Of a DNA stretch of 64,000 nucleotides, positions 35,445 through 46,163 are shown one piece after another (the first letter of the stretch is position 1; every line of letters begins with the position of its first letter). The notes beneath the pieces are model-generated. The model saw only the letters and a list, made by a program, of their open reading frames with translations. It was not told the DNA's origin and ran no database searches. This stretch comes from Azospirillum humicireducens (lineage in GTDB: Bacteria; Pseudomonadota; Alphaproteobacteria; Azospirillales; Azospirillaceae), in NCBI RefSeq assembly GCF_001639105.2, contig NZ_CP015285.1, forward strand, positions 1,170,501 to 1,234,500, read 5' to 3'. The translations under genes and the position numbers were made by a program.

Positions 35445-36275
35445 TCACCGGGCAGGGCTGACCATCCGCGAAGAGTTGCGGGCTGCCCAGCGGGTCAACA
35501 GCAGAATTCCGGCGACCACCGCGACATAGGCGATCAATTGTGCCTCGGTCGGACGGTCGGTGTAGCCGACCAGCACATGCAGGGCCTGCCCGATCATGCT
35601 GTTGTCGCGCAGGATGCCGGAGCTGTCCCACAGGATGGTGCCGCCCGCCATCAGGATACCCGCTTGCGCCAGGAAATTGACCGCCGTCGCAGCCATGCCG
35701 GCGGCCAGAAGGGTCAGCAGCCATGTGGTGGTGGAGAACAGGTGGCGGGTCGGAATCTGCACCAGCCCGGCATAGAGGAGTACGGACACCAGCGCGCCAA
35801 GCGCCATGCCGCCCAGCCCACCGGCGGCGACGGTGGTGATGCCGCCCTCCTCCGACGCCAGGATACCGGTGAGGAACAGCACGACCTCCGAGCCTTCGCG
35901 CAGCACGGCGACACCGATGACGATGGCCAACGCCGCCAGCGACTTCTCGCCGCTCCGCACCGCATGGCCGACGGCCTTCATGTCGCGCGCCAGTTCGCGG
36001 CCGTGCTGCGCCATCCAGGCATTGTGCCAGGCCAGCATCACCACCGCGATCAGAAGGACGCCGGCATTGAACAGCTCCTGGCCGGTGTCGGCGAAAAGCG
36101 CGCTGATGGCGTCGGCGAAGGCGGCGACCACGCAGGAGCCGACGATGCCGCCCCCAATGCCGAGTGCGATCCATCTGGCGCGCCCGACCACACCTTGAGT
36201 CGCGGCCAAGACGATGCCGACGATGAGGCCCGCTTCCAGGACCTCGCGAAACACAATGATCAGACTGGCGAGCAT
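35445..36275 (-). CDS. FTR1-family iron permease (EfeU-like)
   Basis: High-affinity iron permease, 276 aa with seven predicted helices. Both family iron-ligand motifs are present: REVLE at residues 10-14 and REGSE at 126-130. It is 36 nt downstream of a cupredoxin-domain gene on the same strand, and a Fur-box-like site precedes both, so they form an iron-repressed uptake operon. No EfeB-type DyP peroxidase or full-length EfeO is adjacent, so this is a reduced arrangement. Confidence 0.93.
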   Translation of the reverse strand: MLASLIIVFREVLEAGLIVGIVLAATQGVVGRARWIALGIGGGIVGSCVVAAFADAISALFADTGQELFNAGVLLIAVVMLAWHNAWMAQHGRELARDMKAVGHAVRSGEKSLAALAIVIGVAVLREGSEVVLFLTGILASEEGGITTVAAGGLGGMALGALVSVLLYAGLVQIPTRHLFSTTTWLLTLLAAGMAATAVNFLAQAGILMAGGTILWDSSGILRDNSMIGQALHVLVGYTDRPTEAQLIAYVAVVAGILLLTRWAARNSSRMVSPAR

Positions 36276-36311
36276 GGTCGTCTCCGGAACTTGCGGGCAG
36301 TCAGGAGCACG

Positions 36312-36659
36312 TCACTCGGCGATCACGGCGCCTTGCGCCGTCGCTTCGTGGAACTCGCCGAAGAAAGGATAGCGGCCGGGCTTGAGCGGGCCGACCATCA
36401 CCTTGATCTGCTTGCGACCGCCGACGATCTTCTCGACCTTCATCTCGTTGCTTTCGAACTCCTCCGACGTGGCGTCCTGGTTGTCGACCAGCAAGGTCAC
36501 GCGCTTGTTGGCAGGGATCTTGACCTCCGCCGGTTCGAACCTGTGGTCCTTGATGACGATGGTCACCACGTCGTCGGCGCGTGCGGCACCGGCCGGATTG
36601 AGGACGGCACCGGTCAGGGCGATGGCACAGGCGGCGGAAAGCAGCGATGGACGGCGCAT
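36312..36659 (-). CDS. Periplasmic cupredoxin-domain protein (EfeO N-domain-like)
   Basis: A 115-aa exported protein with a signal peptide (MRRPSLLSAACAIALTGAVL...ARA). A single cupredoxin-like beta-sandwich follows (TIVIKDHRFEPAEVKIPANK...LLVDNQDATSEEFESNEM...PGRYPFFGEFH). The canonical type I copper Cys is missing; Met and His/Glu residues could bind metal as in the EfeO/P19 group. I choose the ATG at 36659 because it gives the signal peptide; the longer reading from 36713 would overlap the Fur-box-like site. It probably hands iron or oxidises Fe(II) for the FTR1 permease. Confidence 0.85.
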   Translation of the reverse strand: MRRPSLLSAACAIALTGAVLNPAGAARADDVVTIVIKDHRFEPAEVKIPANKRVTLLVDNQDATSEEFESNEMKVEKIVGGRKQIKVMVGPLKPGRYPFFGEFHEATAQGAVIAE

Positions 36660-36692
36660 TCGCGGGAGGACCTCGGGGCTGGAAGGTAACTT

Positions 36693-36711
36693 GCTTATGA
36701 AAATCATTCTC
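36693..36711 (-). promoter_or_regulatory. Fur-box-like operator upstream of cupredoxin-FTR1
   Basis: On the minus strand GAGAATGATTTTCATAAGC matches the 19-bp Fur consensus at about 14 of 19 positions. It lies 34-52 nt upstream of the cupredoxin start in an AT-rich patch. The match plus an iron-permease operon make Fur or a related ferric regulator the best guess. Confidence 0.65.
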
Positions 36712-36839
36712 ACCCCAGCCGCCAGGGGTCAAACAAAAGGCATCCGCGGATGCCGCAACGCTCCTGCGACGGAAACGCGCATCCTTCCCAGATGCGGCCG
36801 CCCTCCTCCCTCACCACGAAGCCTCAAAAACTGTGTTTT

Positions 36840-37286
36840 CTATTCGTCTTCCGACGGGCCGGGAAACTGCTCCAGACCATCGGCGATGTCGTAGTAATCG
36901 GCCTTGTCCCCGACATAGCCGTGGCGGAGTGTCTTCAGCCCGGTCGGCTGGTCCAGGCTGCCGGCTGCAATCTCGATTTCCGATTTGCCGTCGCCCTTCC
37001 AGAACAGGGAGGAGCCGCAACGGCCGCAGAAGCCGCGCTCCGCAAAGTTGGACGAGCGATACCAAGTCAATGTTCCGTCTGCGTCGAAAACGACGGTATC
37101 GCGCGGAACGGTGATGTAGGCGCCGATATGGCCATGGAAGCGGCGGCATTGTCCGCAATGGCAGGCGACCACCCCGTCCGGCCTCTCGGCCAGCAGGAAG
37201 CGTACGCTGCCGCACAGGCAGCCTCCGGACAGCGCCGGCCCCAGGTCCTCCGTGACGCTTTTCCGTTCGTTCCCGCTGCCGCTCAT
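36840..37286 (-). CDS. GFA (CENP-V/GFA domain) family protein, copy 1
   Basis: A 148-aa zinc-binding protein of the glutathione-dependent formaldehyde-activating enzyme family. Zinc ligands lie in GGCLCGSVRF, ACHCGQCRR and GFCGRCGSSLFW. Most family members are uncharacterised and formaldehyde activation is not established for this branch. It lies 1-2 nt after a second GFA gene and ends a DUF1127-GFA-GFA run. Confidence 0.92.
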   Translation of the reverse strand: MSGSGNERKSVTEDLGPALSGGCLCGSVRFLLAERPDGVVACHCGQCRRFHGHIGAYITVPRDTVVFDADGTLTWYRSSNFAERGFCGRCGSSLFWKGDGKSEIEIAAGSLDQPTGLKTLRHGYVGDKADYYDIADGLEQFPGPSEDE

Positions 37287-37287
37287 G

Positions 37288-37752
37288 TCACGTCTCTCCC
37301 GTGCTGGTCCGGCGTTCGATGCCGTCGTCGCCGATGTCGTAATAGGCGCCCTTGTGGTCGACGAAGATGTGCCGCTCGACCCTCAGTCCGTCCGCATCGT
37401 CCAGGCTGCCGGCAGTCACCGTTATGCGCGGTTCGCCGTCCTCCGGAGCCTGTTCCAGTGCCTCCCAGAACAGCCCTGCACCGCAATATGCGCAAAAGCC
37501 GCGGCGTGCCCGGCTGGACGATGCGTACCACATCAGCGTCGTGTCGTTGAGCAGGCGCAACGCCGCACGCGGCACGCCGGTATAGGCACCGACATGGCTG
37601 TGCTGGCGGCGGCACTGGGCGCAGTGGCAGACGGAGATCGGTTCCGGCCGGGCATCGATCGCATAGCGTACGCCGCCGCACAGGCAGCCGCCGGTCCAGA
37701 CCCGATTCCCGTCCCTGCCCTGCTCCGTTGCGACGTTCGACCCGCTGGTCAC
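37288..37752 (-). CDS. GFA (CENP-V/GFA domain) family protein, copy 2
   Basis: Paralogue of the following gene, 154 aa from the GTG at 37752. It keeps the zinc ligands in GGCLCGGVRY, VCHCAQCRRQHSHVG and GFCAYCGAGLFW. I prefer this GTG because AAGG lies upstream at good spacing and it starts just after the DUF1127 stop; an ATG at 37797 would overlap DUF1127 by 41 nt. The two GFA proteins are clearly related but diverged, indicating an old tandem duplication. Confidence 0.88.
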   Translation of the reverse strand: MTSGSNVATEQGRDGNRVWTGGCLCGGVRYAIDARPEPISVCHCAQCRRQHSHVGAYTGVPRAALRLLNDTTLMWYASSSRARRGFCAYCGAGLFWEALEQAPEDGEPRITVTAGSLDDADGLRVERHIFVDHKGAYYDIGDDGIERRTSTGET

Positions 37753-37756
37753 GATA

Positions 37757-37996
37757 TCAACCTTGCCAGAATGGCTTGTGGGCTTCCTGTTCCGCATCGA
37801 CGCGGGAAATGCCGATGTCGGACAGCAGATGGTCGGGCATGGACTGCAGCGTCCGCCGCTGGCGCCGCCGCTCGCTCCAGGTCGCGAAGCGGTCGAACAG
37901 GGCGATCATCCAATGACCGGCGCCCTTGCCGTCTCCGGCCGAAATGCGACGGGTCAAGTCTGTGCTGGAGAGGAACGACTGCGTAGCCTTTGCCAT
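37757..37996 (-). CDS. DUF1127 family small protein
   Basis: A 79-aa protein starting MAKATQSFLSSTDLTRR at the ATG at 37996, with GGAGGAG upstream. The DUF1127 core WSERRRQRRTLQSMPDHLLSDIGISR lies near the C-terminus, with Arg-rich and DIGIS segments. Small DUF1127 proteins in rhizobia affect RNA turnover and phosphate or stress physiology. It leads the run with the two GFA genes and is divergent from the LysR gene. Confidence 0.9.
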   Translation of the reverse strand: MAKATQSFLSSTDLTRRISAGDGKGAGHWMIALFDRFATWSERRRQRRTLQSMPDHLLSDIGISRVDAEQEAHKPFWQG

Positions 37997-38122
37997 GATC
38001 CGGTCTCCTCCGGGGAAAGGGAGCGGGGCATCCGCCTCGCCGCTCCGGTTCGTGTGTTCGCTTGTGGAGTTGAGGATGGGGCAGAGGCCGCTTGCCGACA
38101 AACGACGGTTTCTCATAGAATC

Positions 38123-38139
38123 GATTAGCTGAACTAATC
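38123..38139. promoter_or_regulatory. GATTAG-N5-CTAATC operator between divergent DUF1127 and LysR genes
   Basis: A perfect 6-bp inverted repeat with five-base spacer. CTAAT is the core of known GcvA/AmpR-type LysR sites, and the adjacent regulator is GcvA-like. It ends 28 nt before the LysR start, fitting autoregulation and control of the divergent operon. Confidence 0.6.
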
Positions 38140-38167
38140 CGAAGCCACTCTCCGGTCCGCCCCTCCC

Positions 38168-39055
38168 ATGTCCCGCCGCCTGCCCCCGCTGAACGCGCTG
38201 CGCGCTTTCGAAGCCGCCGCGCGCCATCTTTCCTTCACAAAAGCCGCGGAAGAACTGCATGTGACGCAGGCCGCCGTCAGCCACCAGATCAAGGCGCTGG
38301 AGGAATGGCTCGGATTACCGCTGTTTCGCCGAATGAACCGGGCGCTGGCCTTGACCGAGGCCGGGCAGAATTACCTGCCGCCGGTGCGCGAGGCGATGGA
38401 CACCCTGTCCCAGGCGACCGACCGGCTGATCCGTGCCGACAGCAGTGGCACGCTGACCATCTCCACCATGCCGAGTTTCGCGTCCAAATGGCTGGTTCCA
38501 CGGCTGATGCGCTTCCAGAAGCGCCATCCGGAGATGGATGTGCGGGTGCACAGCACATCTCAAGTGGTGGATTTCGCCCGCCACGATGTCGATCTGGCAA
38601 TCCGTTTCGGCAACGGCCTGTGGTCCGACCTGCGGGTGGAGCGCCTGTTGACCGAGGACATCTTCCCGGTCGGTCACCCATCGCTACTGGCAGGCGACCG
38701 GCCGCTGGTGAACCCGGAAGATCTGCGGCATCACACCTTGCTGCACGACGACTACAACATCTCCTGGGCGGTGTGGTGCCGGGCGGCGGGGATCGACGGG
38801 GTGGACACCGAGCGTGGCCTGCGATTCGACGATTCGTCCTTCACGCTGCAGGCGGCGATCAACGGCCACGGTATCGCCCTTGCGCGCGGAGTGCTGGTCG
38901 CCGACGACGTCGCCGCCGGCCGGCTGGTCCGTCTGTTCGAGGTGCGGCTGCCGGGAAGCCTCGCCTATTACGTGGTGGCGCCGCCACATTACTTTTCCCG
39001 GCCCAAGGTGAAGGCCTTCCGCGACTGGCTGTTCGAAGAGGCCGGAACGGGCTGA
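38168..39055 (+). CDS. GcvA-like LysR-family transcriptional regulator
   Basis: A 295-aa regulator with the GcvA-type opening LPPLNALRAFEAAARHLSFTKAAEELHVTQAAVS (winged HTH about residues 8-65). A periplasmic-binding-like effector domain follows (TISTMPSFASKWLVPRL, VDLAIRFGNGLW). Despite the name, most GcvA-like paralogues do not control glycine cleavage. The target here is more likely the divergent DUF1127-GFA-GFA run, with a CTAAT operator between them. The effector is unknown. Confidence 0.92.
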   Translation: MSRRLPPLNALRAFEAAARHLSFTKAAEELHVTQAAVSHQIKALEEWLGLPLFRRMNRALALTEAGQNYLPPVREAMDTLSQATDRLIRADSSGTLTISTMPSFASKWLVPRLMRFQKRHPEMDVRVHSTSQVVDFARHDVDLAIRFGNGLWSDLRVERLLTEDIFPVGHPSLLAGDRPLVNPEDLRHHTLLHDDYNISWAVWCRAAGIDGVDTERGLRFDDSSFTLQAAINGHGIALARGVLVADDVAAGRLVRLFEVRLPGSLAYYVVAPPHYFSRPKVKAFRDWLFEEAGTG

Positions 39056-39136
39056 AAAGCGCGGAGGAAGTCCTGAGCCGGCCCGTCGTCTTGAACGGCT
39101 TGCGGGCGTGCCGGACCGCTCCTATAGTCCGCGCCC

Positions 39137-40114
39137 ATGAGCGCGAACCCGTCCCCCGACACGGTCTTCCCGCACCGCCATCTCCTCGGTATCGAGGGGC
39201 TGCGGGCCGGCGAGATCACCCAGATCCTCGACCTCGCCGATGGCTATGTCGAGCAGAACCGCCGCCCCGTGAAGAAGTCCACCCTGCTGGACGGGCGCAC
39301 GCAGGTGAACCTGTTCTTCGAGAATTCCACCCGCACCCGCACCAGCTTCGAGCTGGCCGGCAAGCGGCTGGGCGCCGACGTGATCAACATGTCGACCGAC
39401 AGCAGTTCGGTGAAGAAGGGCGAGACCCTGATCGACACGGCGATGACGCTGAACGCCATGCACCTGGACGCGCTGGTGGTGCGCCACGCCGATTCGGGCG
39501 CCGTCAAATTGCTGGCCGACAAGGTCAACTGCTCGGTCATCAATGCCGGCGACGGCCACCACGAACACCCGACCCAGGCCCTGCTCGACGCCTTGGCGAT
39601 CCGCCGCCGCCTCGGCCGGCTCGATGGGCTGATCGTGGCGATCTGCGGCGACATCCTCCACAGCCGCGTTGCGCGCTCCAACATCCACCTTCTGAACGCC
39701 ATGGGGGCTCGGGTGCGCTGCGTGGCGCCGCCGACCCTGCTGCCGTCGCAGATCGAGCGGCTGGGCGTCGAGGTCCATCATTCGATGAAGACCGGCCTGC
39801 GCGATGCCGACGTGGTGATGATGCTGCGCCTGCAGACCGAGCGGATGAGCGGGCAGTATGTCCCGTCCACCCGTGAGTATTTCTACTTCTACGGCCTCGA
39901 TTACGAGAAGCTGGAGGTGGCCAAGCCCGACGCGGTCATTATGCACCCCGGTCCGATGAACCGTGGTGTCGAGATCGATTCGGAAGTCGCCGACGACCTC
40001 AAGCGCTCCATGATCCTCGATCAGGTGGAGCTGGGCGTTGCCGTGCGCATGGCCGTGCTCGACCTGCTGACCCGAGACCGCCGCCAGTCCGACCTTGCGG
40101 GAGCCAATCAATGA
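39137..40114 (+). CDS. pyrB: Aspartate carbamoyltransferase catalytic subunit
   Basis: Second step of pyrimidine synthesis, joining carbamoyl phosphate and aspartate. The 325-aa protein has the carbamoyl-phosphate loop [13 protein letters not shown], the 80s loop [13 protein letters not shown], the [12 protein letters not shown] block and the aspartate-domain RLQTERM and [11 protein letters not shown]. It overlaps the next gene by four bases (ATGA). The partner is a pyrC-like protein without key metal ligands, the arrangement known from Pseudomonas where the inactive homologue is needed to assemble ATCase. Confidence 0.97.
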   Translation: MSANPSPDTVFPHRHLLGIEGLRAGEITQILDLADGYVEQNRRPVKKSTLLDGRTQVNLFFENSTRTRTSFELAGKRLGADVINMSTDSSSVKKGETLIDTAMTLNAMHLDALVVRHADSGAVKLLADKVNCSVINAGDGHHEHPTQALLDALAIRRRLGRLDGLIVAICGDILHSRVARSNIHLLNAMGARVRCVAPPTLLPSQIERLGVEVHHSMKTGLRDADVVMMLRLQTERMSGQYVPSTREYFYFYGLDYEKLEVAKPDAVIMHPGPMNRGVEIDSEVADDLKRSMILDQVELGVAVRMAVLDLLTRDRRQSDLAGANQ

Positions 40115-41406
40115 CCGCCCGTATCGTCTATCGCAATGCCCGCCTGCTCGATCCGGCGACGGGTTTGGACCAGCGCGCCGACCTGCTGATCGATGGCGAG
40201 AAGATCGCCGATTTCGGTCCCGGCCTGTTCAGCGGCTCCACGCCGGAGGGGGCAGAGGTCGTCGATCTCGCCGGCCAATGCCTCGCTCCCGGCCTCGTCG
40301 ACATGCGCGTGCTGATTGGCGAGCCGGGCGAGGAGGAGAAGGACACGATCAAGAGCGCGTCCCGCGCGGCAGCGGCCGGCGGCATCACCGCCATGGCGCT
40401 GCTGCCCAACACCGACCCGGTGCTGGACGAGGTCGCCGGGCTGGAGTTCATCGCGCGGCGCGCCCGCGAGGTGAAGCTGGTCAAGGTCTTCGCCTACGGC
40501 TCCGCCACGCGCGGCACCGAAGGCAAAGAGATTACCGAGATGGGCCTGCTGAGCCATGCCGGCGCGGTCGCCTTCACCGACGGCACCAAGCCCATCGCCA
40601 GCGCCAAGACGATGCGCCGCGCGCTCAGCTACGCCAAGACCTTCGGCAAGCTGATCGTGCAGCACCCGGAGGAGCCGTCGCTGGCCGCGGGCGGCATGAT
40701 GAATTCGGGCGAGATCGCCACCCGCCTCGGCCTTGTCGGAATCCCGCGCGAAGCCGAGATCATCATGATCGAGCGCGATCTGCGGCTGGCCGAGCTGACC
40801 GGCGGGCGCCTGCATTTCGCCCACATCACCACGTCGGAGTCGGTCGACCTGATCCGCCGCGCCAAGGCACGCGGGCTCAAGGTGACCTGCGATACCGCCC
40901 CGCATTACTTCGCCCTGACCGAGACCGATGTCGGCGATTACCGCACCTACGCCAAGGTGTCGCCGCCGCTGCGTGGCGAGATGGACCGCCGGGCTGTCGT
41001 CGAGGGGCTGGCCGACGGCACCATCGACGCCATTGCGTCCGACCATGTGCCGCAGGACCAGGACCAGAAGCGCCTGCCCTTTGCCCAGGCCGCCCCTGGC
41101 GTTATCGGGCTGGAGACGCTGTTCCCGCTGACGCTGGAACTGGTACACAAGGGCAAGATGCCGCTGCTGAAGGCACTGGCCTGCGTCACCTCGAACCCGG
41201 CGGCGATTCTCGATCTGGCCGTGGGCCGCATCGTTAAGGGCGGGCCGGCCGATCTTGTCGCCTTCGATCTCGACGTTCCCTGGCAGATCGATGTCGGCCG
41301 CTTCAAGTCGAAATCGAAGAACTCGCCCTTCGAGAATCGTCCGGTCCAGGGCCGGCCGTTGCGCACCATCGTCGACGGGCGCACCGTCTGGCAGGCGGAG
41401 GACTGA
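40111..41406 (+). CDS. Dihydroorotase-like protein lacking the HxH metal motif (probable PyrC' pseudo-dihydroorotase)
   Basis: A 431-aa amidohydrolase-fold protein of the class I dihydroorotase family. The conserved metal motif DxHxHxREPG reads [10 protein letters not shown] at about residues 64-73, so both histidines and the substrate Arg are lost (R66, L68, G70). Other positions are partly kept: H185 in VQHPEEPS, H238 in HFAHITT and D311 in ASDHVP. It is very unlikely to be an active dihydroorotase. By analogy with Pseudomonas PyrC', it probably forms a structural complex with the pyrB product, to which it is translationally coupled. A genuine pyrC must lie elsewhere. Confidence 0.88.
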   Translation: MTARIVYRNARLLDPATGLDQRADLLIDGEKIADFGPGLFSGSTPEGAEVVDLAGQCLAPGLVDMRVLIGEPGEEEKDTIKSASRAAAAGGITAMALLPNTDPVLDEVAGLEFIARRAREVKLVKVFAYGSATRGTEGKEITEMGLLSHAGAVAFTDGTKPIASAKTMRRALSYAKTFGKLIVQHPEEPSLAAGGMMNSGEIATRLGLVGIPREAEIIMIERDLRLAELTGGRLHFAHITTSESVDLIRRAKARGLKVTCDTAPHYFALTETDVGDYRTYAKVSPPLRGEMDRRAVVEGLADGTIDAIASDHVPQDQDQKRLPFAQAAPGVIGLETLFPLTLELVHKGKMPLLKALACVTSNPAAILDLAVGRIVKGGPADLVAFDLDVPWQIDVGRFKSKSKNSPFENRPVQGRPLRTIVDGRTVWQAED

Positions 41407-41410
41407 TCCG

Positions 41411-42010
41411 GTGGTGACTCTCGTGCTTGCCGCCCTGCTGGGCTACCTGCTGGGCTCGATCCCCTTCGGGCTGGTGCTGACCCGGATGGCGGGTTTGGGC
41501 GATATCCGTCAGATCGGATCGGGCAACATCGGCGCCACCAACGTGCTGCGCACCGGCAACAAACCGCTGGCCCTGGCGACCCTGCTGCTGGACAGCGGCA
41601 AGGGTGCCATCGCCGCCTTGCTGGCACTGTGGTGGTCCGGGCCCGAAGCGGCGGTTCTGGCCGCCGGCGGTGCCATGCTGGGCCACAGTTTTCCGGTCTG
41701 GCTCGGTTTCAAGGGCGGCAAAGGTGTGGCGACGGCGCTGGGCGTCCTGCTGGCGATCTCCTGGCCGGTCGGTCTGCTGGCCTGCCTGAGCTGGATCGTC
41801 ATGGCGGCGCTGTTCCGCATCTCCTCGCTGTCGGCTCTGACGGCGTTGGGCATCAGTCCATTGACCGGATGGTATTTCGGCGGACCGCTGGTCGCCGGCC
41901 TCTGCCTGTTCATCGCCATTCTGGTCTTCATCCGCCACGAGGCGAACATCCGCCGGCTGCTGAAGGGCGAGGAACCGAAGATCGGCTCGGGCAAGAAAAA
42001 GGCGGCATAA
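41411..42010 (+). CDS. plsY: Glycerol-3-phosphate acyltransferase
   Basis: Membrane enzyme that makes lysophosphatidate from acyl phosphate and glycerol 3-phosphate. The 199-aa protein has five helices and the three PlsY motifs: GSIPFG with GSGNIGATNVLRT, GHSFPVWLGFKGGKGVATALG and the C-terminal FIRHEANIRRLLKGEEPKIG. Start is a GTG at 41411 (or the next codon, also GTG), preceded by GAGGA. It follows the pyrC-like gene by 4 nt, a common alphaproteobacterial grouping, and is followed by an intrinsic terminator. Confidence 0.94.
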   Translation: MVTLVLAALLGYLLGSIPFGLVLTRMAGLGDIRQIGSGNIGATNVLRTGNKPLALATLLLDSGKGAIAALLALWWSGPEAAVLAAGGAMLGHSFPVWLGFKGGKGVATALGVLLAISWPVGLLACLSWIVMAALFRISSLSALTALGISPLTGWYFGGPLVAGLCLFIAILVFIRHEANIRRLLKGEEPKIGSGKKKAA

Positions 42011-42026
42011 TCGGCCGCTTGGCGTG

Positions 42027-42056
42027 AACGGCGGGGAGGAGACTCCCCGCCGTTTT
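42027..42056 (+). terminator. Intrinsic terminator of the pyrB-pyrC'-plsY operon
   Basis: 11-bp perfect stem (42027-42037 with 42044-42054), six-base loop and a TTTT tail, 17 nt after the plsY stop. Confidence 0.9.
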
Positions 42057-42243
42057 CGTTTGTAGCCTGTTGATTTCATTCCGCTTGGCGCCGGTCCGCT
42101 CTATCCGCTTCCTCCCACCGGGGGAAAGACAACCGGCGTGGCCATGCGTTATGCTGCACGGCAATCCGGGGCACGAACCAACAACCCGGCAGGCGAGCCG
42201 GCCGCTGGCGCCGGTGGATAACGAGACGCTGAGGGAATCGAGA

Positions 42244-44196
<1,953 letters not shown>

Positions 44197-44197
44197 T

Positions 44198-44653
44198 GTG
44201 GCATCGCTGTTCCTCGACCTGGATGGAGTTCTGGCCGATTTCGACCGCGGCGTCGTCGCGGTTACCGGCAAGCGGCCGGATCAGCTGCCGATGCAGGAGA
44301 TGTGGCGGGCATTGTCCCGCCACTCCGACTTCTTCGGCACATTGGAGTTCATGCATGACGCGCAGGAGCTCTGGCGATTTTGCGCGCCCCACCGGCCGAC
44401 CATCCTGACCGGACTGCCGCTGGGAAACTGGGCACCCGAACAGAAGAAGCGCTGGGTTGCCCGCATGCTGGGGGCCGATGTGCCGGTCATTACCTGCATG
44501 GCCCGCGACAAGGCCCGCTATGCCGGCACCGGTACGATTCTCGTCGATGATCGCGAGAAAGCCCGCGATCCCTGGGAGGCTGCCGGAGGCCGTTTCATCC
44601 TTCACCGCACCGCGGCCGACACCATTGCGGAACTGGTCAGGCTCGGCCTCTGA
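44198..44653 (+). CDS. Small HAD-superfamily protein (5'-nucleotidase-like)
   Basis: A 151-aa HAD hydrolase, near the minimum size for the fold. Motif I is FLDLDGVLADFD, a Thr-containing motif II is TILTGLP and motif IV is ILVDDREKARDPW. This resembles 5'-deoxyribonucleotidase-like members, but substrate is unknown. The GTG at 44198 begins two bases after the acetoacetyl-CoA synthetase stop, so it is the second gene of that operon. A terminator hairpin follows. Confidence 0.82.
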   Translation: MASLFLDLDGVLADFDRGVVAVTGKRPDQLPMQEMWRALSRHSDFFGTLEFMHDAQELWRFCAPHRPTILTGLPLGNWAPEQKKRWVARMLGADVPVITCMARDKARYAGTGTILVDDREKARDPWEAAGGRFILHRTAADTIAELVRLGL

Positions 44654-44661
44654 AAGGGAAA

Positions 44662-44687
44662 TGGGGCGGCACATGTGTGCCGCCCCA
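44662..44687. terminator. Palindromic terminator between convergent HAD and TerC genes
   Basis: 12-bp perfect arms (44662-44673 and 44676-44687) around two bases; the hairpin lies 9 nt after the HAD stop and 15 nt from the TerC stop. No long T-run follows. Confidence 0.65.
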
Positions 44688-44701
44688 GTCATCCAGTGGA
44701 T

Positions 44702-45694
44702 TTACTCGGCCGCCGCGGTCTTGGTCTCGCGGCTGGTCTTCCACAGCGATACCAGAACCCCACCACCAATCAGCGCGAAGGTGACGCCCAACGCGATCAA
44801 CGGGTCGGGCTTTCCGAAGAACTGCGTGTAGAAGATCTTGCCGCCGATGAATACCAGCACCAAGGCCAAGGCGTATTTCAGGTAACGGAAGCGATGGACC
44901 ATCGCCGCCAGAGCGAAGTACAGGGCGCGCAGGCCGAGGATGGCGAAGATGTTGCTGGTGTAGACCAGATACGGATCGGTGGTGATGGCGAAGATCGCCG
45001 GCACGCTGTCGACCGCGAAGACAAGGTCAGCCAACTCGACCATGATCAGGGCCAGCAGAAGCGGGGTAGCCGACCAGCGCATTGCACCGCCCGGACCGCT
45101 CGGCTCCTTGACGACGAAGTGATGGCCATGGAAGCGGTCGGTCACCCGAATATGGCGCTTCAGGAAGCGAAGGGCGGCATTCTCACCGAGATTGGTCTCC
45201 TCATCCTTCGCGAACAGCATCTTGATGCCGGTCAGCACCAGGAAGGCACCGAAGAGATAGAGGACCCAGTGGAACTCCGACACCAGTGCCGCACCGGCGC
45301 CGATCATGAGACCGCGCAGCACGATGACGCCTAGGATACCCCAGAACAGCACGCGATGCTGCAATTCGCGTGGCACGGCGAAATAGCTGAAGATCAACGA
45401 TATGACGAAAACATTGTCGAGTGACAGACTTTTCTCGACGAAGAAGCCCGTATAGTACTGGAGACCTGCCTCAGATCCCATCGAGTACCAGACCCAGCCG
45501 CCGAACAGCATTGCGACGGCGATATAGAAAGCCGACAGTTTCAGGCTTTCACCAACTTCAATGACATGGTCGCGGCGGTTGAGAACTCCCAAGTCCAACA
45601 CCAGGAGTGTCAACACGACGCCGATGAAAATAAGCCAAATCCAGATTGGTTTTCCCAAAAATTCGAGGAAAACCGTTGCTAGCATACCATCCAT
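44702..45694 (-). CDS. TerC family membrane protein (Alx-like)
   Basis: A 330-aa integral membrane protein with about eight or nine helices. Family features include the charged membrane motif FFVEKSLSLDNVFVISLIFSY and the second acidic helix MVELADLVFAVDSVPAIFAITTD. TerC/Alx proteins are linked to manganese or tellurite handling; manganese export to load secreted enzymes is a current view. I prefer the ATG at 45694 (or 45685); the reading from 45736 adds residues without support. I saw no yybP-ykoY riboswitch upstream. Confidence 0.92.
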   Translation of the reverse strand: MDGMLATVFLEFLGKPIWIWLIFIGVVLTLLVLDLGVLNRRDHVIEVGESLKLSAFYIAVAMLFGGWVWYSMGSEAGLQYYTGFFVEKSLSLDNVFVISLIFSYFAVPRELQHRVLFWGILGVIVLRGLMIGAGAALVSEFHWVLYLFGAFLVLTGIKMLFAKDEETNLGENAALRFLKRHIRVTDRFHGHHFVVKEPSGPGGAMRWSATPLLLALIMVELADLVFAVDSVPAIFAITTDPYLVYTSNIFAILGLRALYFALAAMVHRFRYLKYALALVLVFIGGKIFYTQFFGKPDPLIALGVTFALIGGGVLVSLWKTSRETKTAAAE

Positions 45695-46163
45695 AACAAG
45701 ACCCACTTGATGACGCTGCGTCAGCGGTGAAATCAAGCGGTTCCGACATCACGGCCGACGCCTCGGCCGTCAGAGGGACCCGGACCCGAACTTTCCGGGA
45801 AATGGTGTTGGCGCGCCTCCGGTCAAGATGGCGGCAGATCTAATTTTTTCACAGTCCGCAAACCCGCTACCGGCATTCTTTGTCGTCATTGGAATTCGGC
45901 GGAAACCAACCCGCGACGAGTCGCGGTTGCTATGGAGTGCCGTCGGACGCAGCACAGACACGAAGACATGGAAAATCGGGGCTGCACGGGCTGTGGCAAC
46001 GTCGGGACTCGGCGCTTGATGCAATGCCGCCACAGATCGGGAACGAATGTCGCGCAAGAAAAACACCAACGGTTGCCCATTCTGTGTTCGCTCTTGTGCG
46101 GATGGTGCCGTTCTGCCAATAACTCCGAAAAACCGAAACCAAACCGACCAAATGGAGTTTTGC
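45695..46163. other. Divergent intergenic region between TerC and HU genes
   Basis: About 470 nt, somewhat AT-richer than average, holding the promoters for terC-like (minus) and HU (plus). Short ORFs in both directions are not convincing. No riboswitch, tRNA or strong hairpin was recognised. Confidence 0.55.

Noticed and set aside
45700..45800. Possible yybP-ykoY manganese riboswitch upstream of the TerC-family gene
   Set aside because: Some TerC/Alx genes have one, but the conserved core of that riboswitch was not visible on the minus strand here.
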